In this document: positions 23,204 to 31,432 of the stretch, piece after piece
Layout: each line of letters begins with the position of its first letter
Numbering within the stretch: the first letter of the stretch is position 1
Origin: Paracoccaceae bacterium
Lineage (GTDB): Bacteria; Pseudomonadota; Alphaproteobacteria; Rhodobacterales; Rhodobacteraceae
Reading direction: 5' to 3'
NCBI GenBank assembly: GCA_003550665.1
Contig: PUKW01000192.1
Span: 1 to 32,869, forward strand
DNA: 32,869 bases
The notes under the pieces: model-generated
The model's database searches: none
What the model saw: only the letters and a program-made list of their open reading frames with translations
What the model was told of the DNA's origin: nothing
Made by a program: the position numbers and the translations under genes

Positions 23204-23881
23204 TCAGTCGAGCGCGTAGCCCTCGCCGCGCACGGTGCGGATCGGGCCGCGCCCGCCGCCGAGCGCCTTGCGCAGCCGGCCAACATGGACATCGACGGTG
23301 CGCAGGTCGATGTCCGAGTCGCGCCCCCAGACCCGGTCGAGCAGCGCATCGCGGCTCCAGACCCGGCCCGGACGCTCGAGAAAGGCGACGAGCAGGCGGT
23401 ATTCCGTCGGCCCGAGCCTGAGCACCAGGCCCGCATGCTCGGCCGTGTGCGCGGCCGTGTCGAGCCGCAGATCGCCGTGCTCGAGCACCTCGCCCACCGA
23501 GGATGGCCGCGCACGGCGCAGATTGGCGCGCAGCCGCGCGATCAGCTCGTCGATCGAATAGGGTTTGACGATATAGTCATCCGCGCCGGTATCGAGCCCG
23601 CGGATGCGATCGGATTCCTCCGTGCGCGCCGACACCATGATCACCGGGATCGTGCGCGTCTGCGTGCGTGCCTTGAGCTGGCGGCAGACCTCGATGCCCG
23701 ATACCTGCGGCAGCATCCAGTCGAGCAGGATGAGATCCGGCTGCTGCTCGGCGACGGCGATCAGCGCCTCCTCGCCGCCGGACGCCGTCACGGTGCGGAA
23801 CCCGGCGGCCTGGATGTTGTAGGACAGCATCGCGCGTTGGGCGGGTTCGTCCTCGACGATCAGGACAAGCGCCTCCGTCAC
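23204..23881 (-). CDS. phoB: Phosphate regulon response regulator PhoB
   Basis: OmpR/PhoB-type response regulator, 225 residues from a GTG at 23881. The GTG overlaps the phoU stop (GTGA), which fixes the start; the longer open frame to 23986 is inside phoU. The receiver domain has Glu10/Asp11, phospho-acceptor Asp54 in LILLDWMLP, Ser84 and Lys106 in VKPYS. The C-terminal winged helix includes GPTEYRLLVAFLERPGRVWS and RTVDVHVGRLRKALG. When phosphorylated by PhoR under phosphate limitation it binds Pho boxes; two good candidates lie in this locus. The order is phoR-phoU-phoB on one strand. Confidence 0.95.
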   Translation of the reverse strand: MTEALVLIVEDEPAQRAMLSYNIQAAGFRTVTASGGEEALIAVAEQQPDLILLDWMLPQVSGIEVCRQLKARTQTRTIPVIMVSARTEESDRIRGLDTGADDYIVKPYSIDELIARLRANLRRARPSSVGEVLEHGDLRLDTAAHTAEHAGLVLRLGPTEYRLLVAFLERPGRVWSRDALLDRVWGRDSDIDLRTVDVHVGRLRKALGGGRGPIRTVRGEGYALD

Positions 23882-24612
23882 CGCCCGCCCCCGTCGCCCG
23901 GCAGCACGGTCAGACGCGCCGACGAGGGCCCCTTGGGCCGGGCGCCGGGGCGCGTTCCGGTGTGCAGGTGGATCAACTGTTCGCATATTTCCGTCACATG
24001 GTCGCCCATGCGCTCCAGGTTCCTGACGATGAAGAGATAGTGCATGCAGGGGGTTATGTTGCGCGGATCCTCCATCATGTGGGTCAGGAACTGGCGAAAC
24101 AGCGCCGCGGTCATCTGATCGACCTCGACATCGCGGCCAAGCACGTCCTGCAGCAGCGCCAGATCGGCGCGCAGATGCGCGTCGAGCGCATCGCGCAACA
24201 GCCCCTGCACCGCGCGCGCATGGCGCCGGATCGCCGCACCCGCCCCGTCGATCACGGGCGCGCGGCTGAGCACCTGCACCCGCTTGGCGAGGGTCTTGGC
24301 GTAATCCGCGATCCGTTCAAGATCCGCCGCCATCTTCATCGCCGCGATCGCCGCGCGCAGATCGGCGCCGGCGGGTCGGTGCCGCGCCAGAAGGGCCATG
24401 ACATCGGCCTGTACCGCGGCCTCGAGCGCGTCGATGCGCGCATCCGCGGCGATCACGGCCTCGGCGCGCTCCGCGTCGCGCGCCGCGAGCGCCGGCGCCG
24501 CTTCGGCGATGGCATGCTCGACGAGCCCGCCCATGGTCATGATCCGCGTGAGCAGCGCGTCCATGTCGCGGTCGAGGGCTGAAGACGGGTCCTGTTCGTG
24601 CATTGTCCGCAT
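23878..24612 (-). CDS. phoU: Phosphate signalling protein PhoU
   Basis: Cytoplasmic all-helical protein of 244 residues, the normal PhoU size, with two three-helix repeats. The first PhoU repeat includes LLTRIMTMGGLVEHAI and the second DVLGRDVEVDQMTAALFRQFLTHMMEDPRNI, followed by HYLFIVRNLERMGDHVTEICEQLIHL, the conserved metal-binding E-R-x-x-D region. PhoU damps PhoR-PhoB signalling, normally by linking PhoR to the PstSCAB transporter. GGGGGAGA lies about 9 nt before the ATG at 24612; an ATG three codons later is an alternative. The gap to phoR upstream is 67 nt and contains a Pho box-like sequence, but no pst genes. Confidence 0.95.
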   Translation of the reverse strand: MRTMHEQDPSSALDRDMDALLTRIMTMGGLVEHAIAEAAPALAARDAERAEAVIAADARIDALEAAVQADVMALLARHRPAGADLRAAIAAMKMAADLERIADYAKTLAKRVQVLSRAPVIDGAGAAIRRHARAVQGLLRDALDAHLRADLALLQDVLGRDVEVDQMTAALFRQFLTHMMEDPRNITPCMHYLFIVRNLERMGDHVTEICEQLIHLHTGTRPGARPKGPSSARLTVLPGDGGGR

Positions 24613-24644
24613 CCGTTCGTGTCTCCCCCCGCTACCTGCCCAAT

Positions 24645-24662
24645 GCGACAGGCCTGTGACAG
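24645..24662 (-). promoter_or_regulatory. phoU: Pho box candidate upstream of phoU
   Basis: On the minus strand CTGTCAC (24662-24656), 4 nt, CTGTCGC (24651-24645): two 7-bp units with an 11-bp repeat distance, as in the PhoB consensus CTGTCAY-N4-CTGTCAY. It lies 33 nt before the phoU start. The central part also reads as the palindrome ACAGGCCTGT, so an accidental match is possible. Confidence 0.45.
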
Positions 24663-24679
24663 CCAGCGCCGCCCCGCGA

Positions 24680-25729
24680 TCACGACCGCGGCAACACGAC
24701 GGTAAAGCGGCTGCCCGCGCCCGGCGTGCTGCTGGCTGTGAGCCGGCCGCGATGGCGGTTCAGGATATGCTTGACGATCGCGAGGCCAAGCCCGGTGCCG
24801 CCCATCTCGCGCGAGCGGTGCGTGTCCACGCGGTAGAACCGCTCGGTCAGCCGCGGCAGGTGCAACGGATCGATCCCGTCGCCGCTGTCGCTGACGGTAA
24901 CGGTGACGACGGGGCCGGAAAAGCCCGCCATGCTCTCGAGCGGCGCGACAGCGATACCGACTCGGCCGCCAGCGCCCCCATACTTGATGGCGTTCTCGAC
25001 GAGGTTGTGGAACACCTGCAGGAGTTGATCGCGGTCGCCGGGCACCTGCTGATCGTGCCCGTCCCCCTCGCGCGCCACATGCACTCCGCTCTCCTCGATC
25101 TGCTGGCGCAGGGCGGACAGCGTCGCGTCGATGACCTCGCCGAGCACGACCGGATCGCGCGGGCGCACCCGCTCATTCGCCTCGACCCGCGACAGCGACA
25201 GCAGATCATCCACCAGCCGGTTCATGCGCTGCGCTTCCTGCTGCATGATCTCGAGGAAGCTTTCGCGCGCGGCGGCGTCATCGCGCGCCGCGCCGCGCAG
25301 GGTCTCGACAAAGCCGCTCAGAACGGTGAGCGGCGAGCGCAGTTCATGGCTGACATTGGCGACGAAATCGCGGCGCATCTGCTCGGCCTCCTCGATATGG
25401 CCGATGTCGCGAAAGCTGATCAGCGCCCCCGCCAGCCCCGTCTGCGGGCCGAGCGGCTGCACCACCATGCGGTAGCTGGTCTCGCCGCTGCGATCCGCGA
25501 GCGTGAGCCGCGCCTCGCTCGGTGACGTGTTCGCGGGGATCAGGGCCTGCTCGATCGCGGCGACGGCCTCGGGATGGCGGATCACCATCACCGCGGACTG
25601 CCCGATCAGCCCGGGTCCCAGCATCTCGGACGCCGCCGGGTTGGCGATGCGGATACGCCGGTCGGCCCCGGCGACCAGCACCGGCTCGGGCAGCGCGGCC
25701 AGAACCGCCGCAAGCTCGGCCTCGGTCAT
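24680..25729 (-). CDS. phoR: Phosphate regulon sensor histidine kinase PhoR
   Basis: 349 residues from the ATG at 25729, preceded by GGGGAGA; the longer frame to 25822 would run through the Pho box and has no binding site. A PAS domain (about 5-110: LPEPVLVAGADRRIRIANPA ... ALISFRDI) is followed by the dimerisation helix with phospho-acceptor His128 in FVANVSHELRSPLTVLSGF, then the ATPase domain with N box (HNLVENAIKYG), G1 box (DSGDGIDPLHLPRLTERFYR) and G2 box (GGTGLGLAIVKHIL). No membrane segment is visible, whereas the E. coli PhoR is membrane-anchored; the chain is complete without one. It phosphorylates PhoB when phosphate is scarce. Confidence 0.93.
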   Translation of the reverse strand: MTEAELAAVLAALPEPVLVAGADRRIRIANPAASEMLGPGLIGQSAVMVIRHPEAVAAIEQALIPANTSPSEARLTLADRSGETSYRMVVQPLGPQTGLAGALISFRDIGHIEEAEQMRRDFVANVSHELRSPLTVLSGFVETLRGAARDDAAARESFLEIMQQEAQRMNRLVDDLLSLSRVEANERVRPRDPVVLGEVIDATLSALRQQIEESGVHVAREGDGHDQQVPGDRDQLLQVFHNLVENAIKYGGAGGRVGIAVAPLESMAGFSGPVVTVTVSDSGDGIDPLHLPRLTERFYRVDTHRSREMGGTGLGLAIVKHILNRHRGRLTASSTPGAGSRFTVVLPRS

Positions 25730-25804
25730 CGCGTTCTCCCCGCCATGAAGCGACACGGCGCCCGGCGCCCCACCGGCACCATCCTGCGGCGCTAGCGCGC
25801 GATC

Positions 25805-25822
25805 ATGACAGGATCGTGACAC
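25805..25822 (-). promoter_or_regulatory. phoR: Pho box upstream of phoR
   Basis: On the minus strand GTGTCAC (25822-25816), 4 nt, CTGTCAT (25811-25805): two 7-bp units 11 bp apart, with 13 of 14 positions matching CTGTCAY-N4-CTGTCAY. It lies 75 nt upstream of the phoR start, in the gap after the DUF3137 gene. The expected -10, about 10 nt downstream, is a weak TAGCGC. This points to autoregulation of the pho operon by PhoB. Confidence 0.7.
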
Positions 25823-25837
25823 CGCGCGGCGGCGGCG

Positions 25838-26803
25838 TCACGCGCGATCCGCCTGCGCCGACTCCGGCTCGGGCCGGGCGATCTCGCGGCCGAGAAGCCG
25901 CGCCGCGCCGAGGGCATAGCGCAGATCGTCGAGCATCGCCTCGAAGGCGGCCGCGTCCCATTTCTGCCAGACCTGCGGCATCTCGAAGCTGGGCGCGCCG
26001 CGATCGAGCGCAATGAGGATGCGGCCCTCGGAAAAGCCGATCTGCGGCGTGCCGCGGGTCTGCTCGTCGAGATCGAGGCAGCGCTCCATCACCGTGGGGG
26101 TAAGGAGCCGGCGCGCCTCCACCTGGTCATTGGCATAAACCGTGTAGGTGCTGTTGAAGCGCGCGCTCTCGAGATGCACCGGCTCGTCCGAGCGCAGCCA
26201 GCCGCTCAGCGCGTTGCCGACCATGCCGCTGTCCTTGAGCACGAGCACCTGGTCGGAAAACGGCTCGGAGGCATCGACGCGCAGCAGCAGGCCGGTGAAG
26301 ACCGGTGTATAGTTCGGGCCGCGCCGCCTGCGGCTGCGACTCTTTCGTTCGAGCTTGGCATCGACGAGTTCGAGCCGCTCGCCGCTTGCCGTCTCGGCGG
26401 TCAGGTGATCGTGCAGATTGTCGCGATCATAGCGCGGCAGCAGCCCGAGACGGCGGAAATGCTCGAGCGGAAACCCGGCCGCGTTGAGCCGGTAGTCGAA
26501 GCCGAGCGCCTGCGCGATACGCCCCATCAGCTCGGCCTTGCCGCGCTGGCGCAGCTTGTTCATCCGGTAGGCGCCATAGGCAAGCCCGGCGAGCACGATG
26601 AACAGCCCGATGGCCTGCGCCTCTTCCTGCGCGCCGAACACCAGCGACACGATCACCATCCCCGCGACAACCACCCCGATCACGACGGCGCCGGTCCTCT
26701 TGAACCAGTCGAACAGCGCGGCGCGCTCGGACTCGAGATCGGCCAGCCGGGCCTCGAGATCGGCGCGCGTCTGCGAATCGAGCGGGTCGTCGGATAGCAT
26801 CAT
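25838..26803 (-). CDS. DUF3137 membrane protein
   Basis: 321 residues. A short charged N-terminal region (about 1-35) is followed by two closely spaced membrane segments (about 37-59, VVIGVVVAGMVIVSLVFGA, and 63-80, AIGLFIVLAGLAYGAY), then a cytoplasmic C-terminal domain of about 230 residues. A basic cluster ERKSRSRRRRGPN lies near 155-165, with beta-rich segments such as PVFTGLLLRVD and DQVLVLKDSG. This is the layout of the DUF3137 (PF11335-type) family, which often sits beside lemA. Molecular function is unknown. A strong GGGGGAGG precedes the ATG at 26803, and the gene starts 13 nt after the lemA stop, so the two form an operon. Confidence 0.85.
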   Translation of the reverse strand: MMLSDDPLDSQTRADLEARLADLESERAALFDWFKRTGAVVIGVVVAGMVIVSLVFGAQEEAQAIGLFIVLAGLAYGAYRMNKLRQRGKAELMGRIAQALGFDYRLNAAGFPLEHFRRLGLLPRYDRDNLHDHLTAETASGERLELVDAKLERKSRSRRRRGPNYTPVFTGLLLRVDASEPFSDQVLVLKDSGMVGNALSGWLRSDEPVHLESARFNSTYTVYANDQVEARRLLTPTVMERCLDLDEQTRGTPQIGFSEGRILIALDRGAPSFEMPQVWQKWDAAAFEAMLDDLRYALGAARLLGREIARPEPESAQADRA

Positions 26804-26816
26804 GGTCGCCTCCCCC

Positions 26817-27389
26817 TCAGATATGATCCGCCGCGTTCACCGGCTGGCGCATGGCCTCGTCCTCGAGCTCGAAGAAGGGCATCGGCCGCACGCCCACGAT
26901 CCCGGCGATCACGGTGCCGGGAAAGATCTGCGCGGCCGTGTTCAGCCGCGTGACCGCGGTGTTGTAGAAGCGCCGCGCGGCGGCGATGTTCGATTCGACC
27001 TCGCGGTAGGTCTTCTGGGCCTCCAGCATCGTCTCCGCCGAGCGCAGCTCGGGATAGGACTCCGACACCGCGAAGAGCTGCCGCAGCGCGCCCTGCAGGC
27101 CGCGTTCGGCGTCGAGATGGCCCTTCACCTGTTCGGGGTCGCCCTTGTCATACGGCGCCTGCGCCTTGCTGCGCAACGCCGTGACGCTTTCGAGGAGCTC
27201 CTTTTCGTGCTCCATGAAGCGGCGCGCGAGCGCGAGCACGTTGGGCACGAGATCGTGGCGCTTGCGCAGATGCACATCCACGGATGCCAACGCCTCCTGC
27301 GCGCGGTTGCGGTTGCGGATGAGCACTACATACCAGCCATAGCCCACCACCACGACCAGCAGCACAAGGATCAGCAGAACCCATTCCAT
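26817..27389 (-). CDS. lemA: LemA family protein
   Basis: 190 residues, normal LemA length. An N-terminal membrane segment (about 3-22, WVLLILVLLVVVVGYGWYVV) is followed by an antiparallel helical bundle with the family motifs VDVHLRKRHDLVPNVLALAR, SYPELRSAETMLEAQ, IAAARRFYNTAVTRLNT and the terminal FPGTVIAGIVGVRPMPFFEL. LemA proteins are membrane-anchored with the bundle outside the cytoplasm or at the membrane face; the role is not established. Pairing with a DUF3137 gene is common in proteobacteria and suggests a joint envelope function. Confidence 0.95.
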   Translation of the reverse strand: MEWVLLILVLLVVVVGYGWYVVLIRNRNRAQEALASVDVHLRKRHDLVPNVLALARRFMEHEKELLESVTALRSKAQAPYDKGDPEQVKGHLDAERGLQGALRQLFAVSESYPELRSAETMLEAQKTYREVESNIAAARRFYNTAVTRLNTAAQIFPGTVIAGIVGVRPMPFFELEDEAMRQPVNAADHI

Positions 27390-27441
27390 GCGTCACGTCC
27401 CCCCTCGTTCGACCTGACGCTTACGCGCTGCGCCCGGCAAG

Positions 27442-28716
27442 TCAATGGTGGGGTTGGGCAAAATTCTTTGCGTCGCGCCCCAGCCGGCGCGCGCCAAGCC
27501 AGCTCAGCCCCAGAAAGTGCGCCGCCACCGCCAGGCACAGCGCAAGCCCGCCAATCTGATAGCTCACCCCGGACATCAACGTGCCCAGAAGCCGCCCGGC
27601 GGCGTTGGCCATGTAGTAGAATCCCACATCCATCGTCACCCGCCGCCCCTCGGCGAGGGCGAGGATGAGATAGGAGTGCAGCGACGAGTTGACCGCGAAC
27701 AGCGCCCCGAAAAGCATCAGCCCCGCCACCAGCACCGCGGTCAGCCAGCCCGCGGGCTCCCCCGCCGCCCAGACCAGCACCGCGAGGACCAGCGGCACCA
27801 GCGCGAGCGCCGCCACCCAGCCGCGCGCCGCGGCCACAAGCTCGGATAGCGGGCGCGCGGCCGCGCCGAGCAGCCGCGGCGCCGCCGCCTGCATCGCCCC
27901 GTAGAGGATGATCCAGACGGCCATGAAGCCGCCGATCAGAAAGAACGCCGCGCGGTCGCCCGCCGCCGTGCCGTCGGACAGGACCGCGTAGAAATAGATC
28001 GGGATGCCGACGACGAACCAGACATCGCGCGCGCCGAACAGGAACACGCGCGCCGCGCTGAGCCGGTTGATATCGCGGTCGCGCGAGATCACCTCGCGGA
28101 ATTTCGCGTCCCGGCGTCCCGCCGGCAGCCCCGCCGGCATCCCGAGCGCCACCGCCAGGAGGATCACACCAAGCAGCGCCGCCATCCCGAGGACCGCCGG
28201 CGCAAAGCCGAACCCGCCCAGAAGCACCGCACCGAGAAAGAAGCCCATCCCCTTGACCGCGTTCTTCGACCCGGTCAGCAGCGCAACCCAGCGAAACAGC
28301 CCGCCCGCCTCGGGGGGCGCGAGCAGCTTGACGGCGCTCTTGGAGCTCATCTTGGCGAGATCCTTCGCCACCCCCGACGCCCCCTGCACCGCCATCACGA
28401 ACATCACCGAGGCCGCCATGCTCCACGCCGGATCGAGTAGCGACAGCGCGATCAGCGCCGCGATCTGGATTGCGAGCCCGGCATAGAGCGTGCTGGCAAG
28501 GCCGAACCGCGCCGCGATCCAGCCCGCCGAGAGATTGGTCACGATCCCCGCCAGCTCGTAGAGCAGGAACAGACAGGCGAGCTGAACCGGCGAGAAGCCC
28601 AGCGTGTGAAAATGCAAGAGCACCAGCATGCGCAGCGCGCCGTCGGTGAGCATGAAGGCCCAGTAGGCCGCCGTGACCGCGGCATAGGCCGCCAGCCCCG
28701 CCGGCCGCGCGCTCAC
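27442..28716 (-). CDS. arsJ: Organoarsenical efflux MFS transporter ArsJ
   Basis: Major-facilitator protein of 424 residues with 11-12 membrane segments. ArsJ exports 1-arseno-3-phosphoglycerate, made by a dedicated GAPDH from arsenate and glyceraldehyde 3-phosphate, so the pair detoxifies arsenate. Visible ArsJ features are the N-terminal [20 protein letters not shown], the loop [20 protein letters not shown], and [18 protein letters not shown]. The start is the GTG at 28716, because it overlaps the GAPDH stop in GTGA; the open frame upstream lies inside that gene. Last gene of the arsR-arsC/GAPDH/arsJ operon, 52 nt before lemA. Confidence 0.92.
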   Translation of the reverse strand: MSARPAGLAAYAAVTAAYWAFMLTDGALRMLVLLHFHTLGFSPVQLACLFLLYELAGIVTNLSAGWIAARFGLASTLYAGLAIQIAALIALSLLDPAWSMAASVMFVMAVQGASGVAKDLAKMSSKSAVKLLAPPEAGGLFRWVALLTGSKNAVKGMGFFLGAVLLGGFGFAPAVLGMAALLGVILLAVALGMPAGLPAGRRDAKFREVISRDRDINRLSAARVFLFGARDVWFVVGIPIYFYAVLSDGTAAGDRAAFFLIGGFMAVWIILYGAMQAAAPRLLGAAARPLSELVAAARGWVAALALVPLVLAVLVWAAGEPAGWLTAVLVAGLMLFGALFAVNSSLHSYLILALAEGRRVTMDVGFYYMANAAGRLLGTLMSGVSYQIGGLALCLAVAAHFLGLSWLGARRLGRDAKNFAQPHH

Positions 28717-29726
28717 GCCCCCACCATCAGGGCGACATCCGCGAGCCGGTGCGCATAGCCCATCTCGTTGTCGTACCACGCATAGACCTTCACCTGCGTG
28801 TCGCCCACCACCATCGTGGAGGGCCCGTCGACGATCCCCGAGCGCGGGTCGTTCGTGTAATCCGACGACACGAGCGGGCGCGACTCAAAGCCGAGGATCC
28901 CGGCGAGCGGTCCGGCCGCGGCGGCCTCGAAGAGGGCGTTGACCTCCGCGACGCTGGTCGCGCGCGCCATCTCGAAGACGCCGTCGGTGATCGACGCGTT
29001 GAGCAGCGGCACCCGCACGGCGTGGCCATCGAGGCGGCCGGCGAGTTCGGGATAGATCAGCGTGATCGCCGTGGCCGAGCCCGTCGTCGTCGGGATCAGA
29101 TTGGCGAGCGCCGAGCGCGCGCGGCGCAGATCCTTGGCGGGGCGGTCCACGATGGTCTGCGAATTGGTGACGTCGTGGATCGTGGTGATGGATCCGTGAC
29201 GGATGCCGATCGCCTCGTGCAGCACCTTCACGACCGGCGCGAGGCAGTTGGTGGTGCAACTCGCCGCGGTCACGATGCGGTGGCGCGCCGGATCGTAGAT
29301 GTCGTGATTGACGCCGTAGACGATGTTGGCGGCCTCGGCGTCCTTGACCGGCGCGGAGACGACGACCCGCGCGACCCCGGCGTCGAAATAGGGCGCGAGC
29401 GCGGCGGCGGACTTGAACGCCCCGGTGCAGTCGATGACGACATCGACCCCGTCGAGGGGCAGTGCTGCCGGATCGCGCGCGGCGGTGACGGGGATGCGCG
29501 TGCCGTCGATGATGATGGCATCGTCGTCATGGCCGAATTCGGCCGGCCAGCGTCCGTGCACGCTGTCGAATTCGAGCAGATGCGCGTGCATCTGCGGATC
29601 GCCGACGGCGTCGTTGACAAAGGCGATCTCGGCGCCGCGTTCGAGCAGCGGGCGCAGCGCCAGCTTGCCGATCCGGCCGAGGCCGTTGATTGCGTAAGTC
29701 GTCGCGGTTTCAGTTCCTTCGCGCAA
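28713..29726 (-). CDS. Arsenate-linked glyceraldehyde-3-phosphate dehydrogenase
   Basis: GAPDH of about 337 residues. The nucleotide-binding start [15 protein letters not shown], catalytic Cys157 in AASCTTNC, the histidine in [20 protein letters not shown] and the C-terminal [15 protein letters not shown] are all present. Next to arsJ such GAPDHs form 1-arseno-3-phosphoglycerate from arsenate. No ATG occurs at the conserved start. The nearest usable codon is TTG at 29726, ten residues before YAING, overlapping the end of the arsR-arsC gene by 17 nt; the first upstream ATG (29810) would add 28 unrelated residues. GAAGGAA lies between TTG and the conserved core, so a non-standard initiation codon further in (for example ACG) is also possible. 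The stop overlaps the arsJ start (GTGA). Confidence 0.9.
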   Translation of the reverse strand: MREGTETATTYAINGLGRIGKLALRPLLERGAEIAFVNDAVGDPQMHAHLLEFDSVHGRWPAEFGHDDDAIIIDGTRIPVTAARDPAALPLDGVDVVIDCTGAFKSAAALAPYFDAGVARVVVSAPVKDAEAANIVYGVNHDIYDPARHRIVTAASCTTNCLAPVVKVLHEAIGIRHGSITTIHDVTNSQTIVDRPAKDLRRARSALANLIPTTTGSATAITLIYPELAGRLDGHAVRVPLLNASITDGVFEMARATSVAEVNALFEAAAAGPLAGILGFESRPLVSSDYTNDPRSGIVDGPSTMVVGDTQVKVYAWYDNEMGYAHRLADVALMVGA

Positions 29727-30504
29727 GATCGTCGAGCGTCTTCTGAAGCGCGGGCCGGTCGGCGGGCGGGCGCGCGGCAAACCGAGCGATGCGGTCGCGC
29801 AGCAGGTCATGCACCCGCTCGAAGGCGCGCCGTCGCGCCTCGGGCGGGCCGGTCGCGGCCGCGGGATCGGGCAGGCCCCAATGCGCCGTGACCGGCCGGC
29901 CCGGCCAGGGCGCGGCGGTCCGGTTGGCGGCGTCGTCGCACACCGTGATCACCGCATCCATCCGCGGCGCTTCCGGCGCGGTCCAGGCCGCAAGCGGCCG
30001 GCTGCGCAGCGGCGCGGTGTCATGGCCCTCGCGCTCCAGAAGACCGAGCGCCACCGGATGCGGCGCCGCGCGCGGCGCGGTCCCCGCGGAGAAGGCATTG
30101 AAGCGCCCCTGCCCGACCCGGCGCAGCAGCGCCTCGGCGATGATCGAGCGCGCGGAATTGCCGGTGCACACGAACAGAAGATTGCGCGGCACGGGCGCAG
30201 GATGCGGCGCGAGCAGATCCGGGCGTGCGCGGCAGCAATCCTCGGCGAGAAACCCCACCAGCGCGCGCGCCGCGTCCATCTCGATGCGGTAGCGGCGCGA
30301 CGGCCCCGCGCGCTCCTGCGCCACGAGCCCCACCCGCAGGAGCGCGCCAAGATAGACCGACAGCGTGCTCGCCTTGAGATCGAGCGCCCCGGCGATCTCT
30401 CCGGCCGGGACGGCATCGGGATAGCGCCGCATCAGCAGCAGGAACACCGCGAGGCGCTGCGGATGGCCAAGGGTCGCGAAGCGGGCGCTACCGTCTGATT
30501 CCAT
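29710..30504 (-). CDS. Fused ArsR repressor - arsenate reductase (LMW phosphatase type)
   Basis: 264-residue fusion. Residues about 5-90 are an ArsR-type winged helix ([40 protein letters not shown], then [20 protein letters not shown]), with a CysCys pair in EDCCRARPD just after it that could bind arsenite. Residues about 107-240 are a low-molecular-weight phosphatase/ArsC domain, with the phosphate loop [16 protein letters not shown] (C-x5-R), [15 protein letters not shown] and [12 protein letters not shown]. Arsenate reduction and arsenic sensing are thus on one chain. The ATG at 30504 gives the usual ArsR opening, but there is no Shine-Dalgarno sequence before it. The palindrome TTCATGAA lies 2-10 nt upstream and may be its own operator. 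Confidence 0.9.
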   Translation of the reverse strand: MESDGSARFATLGHPQRLAVFLLLMRRYPDAVPAGEIAGALDLKASTLSVYLGALLRVGLVAQERAGPSRRYRIEMDAARALVGFLAEDCCRARPDLLAPHPAPVPRNLLFVCTGNSARSIIAEALLRRVGQGRFNAFSAGTAPRAAPHPVALGLLEREGHDTAPLRSRPLAAWTAPEAPRMDAVITVCDDAANRTAAPWPGRPVTAHWGLPDPAAATGPPEARRRAFERVHDLLRDRIARFAARPPADRPALQKTLDDLARRN

Positions 30505-30506
30505 AT

Positions 30507-30514
30507 TTCATGAA
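30507..30514. promoter_or_regulatory. Possible ArsR operator
   Basis: Perfect 8-bp palindrome TTCATGAA, directly before the arsR-arsC start codon and extended by an ATATGGAA half-site into the gene. It resembles the AT-rich dyads bound by ArsR proteins. Site, spacing and promoter are unproven. Confidence 0.25.
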
Positions 30515-30591
30515 CACCGGAAAAAGCCGCGGCGGGAAGCCCCGAATTGCAGCGCTCGGCGTGGTTCGACCTCCCGGAACCGGCCGTCAAT

Positions 30592-30618
30592 CGCCGCCGC
30601 GATCCCGGCGCGGCGGCG
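30592..30618 (-). terminator. GC hairpin after the FMN reductase gene
   Basis: CGCCGCCGC (30592-30600) pairs exactly with GCGGCGGCG (30610-30618) across a 9-nt loop, 27 nt beyond the FMN reductase stop and before the arsR-arsC gene. No T-tract follows, so it is at best a factor-dependent terminator or a message-stabilising hairpin. Confidence 0.35.
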
Positions 30619-30644
30619 GTCGCCAAGGTGGACGCGCGCGGCCC

Positions 30645-31271
30645 TCAGTCCTCGGCGGCGCCCGCGGCCCGCTCGGCGGTGAGCGCGCGGCGCATGCGCG
30701 CGAATTCCACCACCTGCCCTGCGACCATGGCGAGTTGATCGGCGATGTCCGGGCTTGTCGGGCGGCCGTCCTCGAAGGGCTGCAGCGCGGTGTTCAGCGT
30801 CGCGGCGTAGGGGGTCGGCCAGCCGCGCAGCGCATGGATCACCGAGCGCATCGACGCAAGCGCGGTCCCGAGGCCCTGCGCCCCGTACGCGGTGACGATC
30901 ACGCCGACCGCGCGTCCGTCGAGATAGGGGCGCGCATCCGTGCGCATGTCCTCGGCATAGTCGAGCGCGTTCTTGATCATCCCGGAAAACCCGCAATGAT
31001 AGCTCGGGGTGGACAACAGCACGCCGTCAGCCCGGCGCAGCGCCGCGACGAGCCGCTGCGCCTGCGCGCTGCGGTCCTCGCGCACCGGGTCGTAGCTCGG
31101 CAGGTCGAGCGCGTCACCGGCGACGATGTCGGTCTCGCAGCCGAGCGCCGCGGCGCTCTCGAGGCTGATGCGCAGCGCGACCTCGGAGCTCGACCCGGCG
31201 CGCGTCGTCCCGCCGATACCGAGGATCACCGGACGGTCCGTGTCGCCTGTCGATTTCGAAGCGTCCGTCAT
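30645..31271 (-). CDS. NADPH-dependent FMN reductase family flavoprotein
   Basis: Flavodoxin-like fold, 208 residues from the ATG at 31271, which has GAGGGG 5 nt upstream; an upstream in-frame ATG at 31319 lacks a site. The FMN phosphate loop is GIGGTTRAGSSSEVALR, and the flavin-contact segment is STPSYHCGFSGMIKNALDY, the family's P-x-Y...K-N-A-[I/L]-D motif, with VTAYGAQGLGTALASMRSV as a third element. It could supply reduced FMN or reduce quinones or metals. It lies upstream of the arsenic genes on the same strand but 140 nt away behind a hairpin, so a role in arsenic chemistry (as with the related ArsH) is only suggested by position. Confidence 0.85.
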   Translation of the reverse strand: MTDASKSTGDTDRPVILGIGGTTRAGSSSEVALRISLESAAALGCETDIVAGDALDLPSYDPVREDRSAQAQRLVAALRRADGVLLSTPSYHCGFSGMIKNALDYAEDMRTDARPYLDGRAVGVIVTAYGAQGLGTALASMRSVIHALRGWPTPYAATLNTALQPFEDGRPTSPDIADQLAMVAGQVVEFARMRRALTAERAAGAAED

Positions 31272-31432
31272 GCCGGCCCCTCTTTGCTGCCCAGCGCAGG
31301 CCCGTCCATCGGCGCGCATGCCCCCTGCGCCCTACAACCCTTCGCGGCGCTATGCCAGTGCGCGGCGCGCCAAGCGGGCTCGCATCGGGCGCGACCTGAT
31401 GTCCTGCGCGCGGCGGGGATCGCGCTTGCGCG

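Noticed and set aside
23881-23986. Longer PhoB starting at an upstream ATG
   Set aside because: The added 35 residues come from the phoU coding region in another frame; the GTGA overlap and the receiver-domain start support 23881.
30645-31271. ArsH
   Set aside because: The flavin motifs fit the general FMN reductase family, and the protein is shorter at the N terminus than typical ArsH. Only the neighbourhood suggests arsenic.
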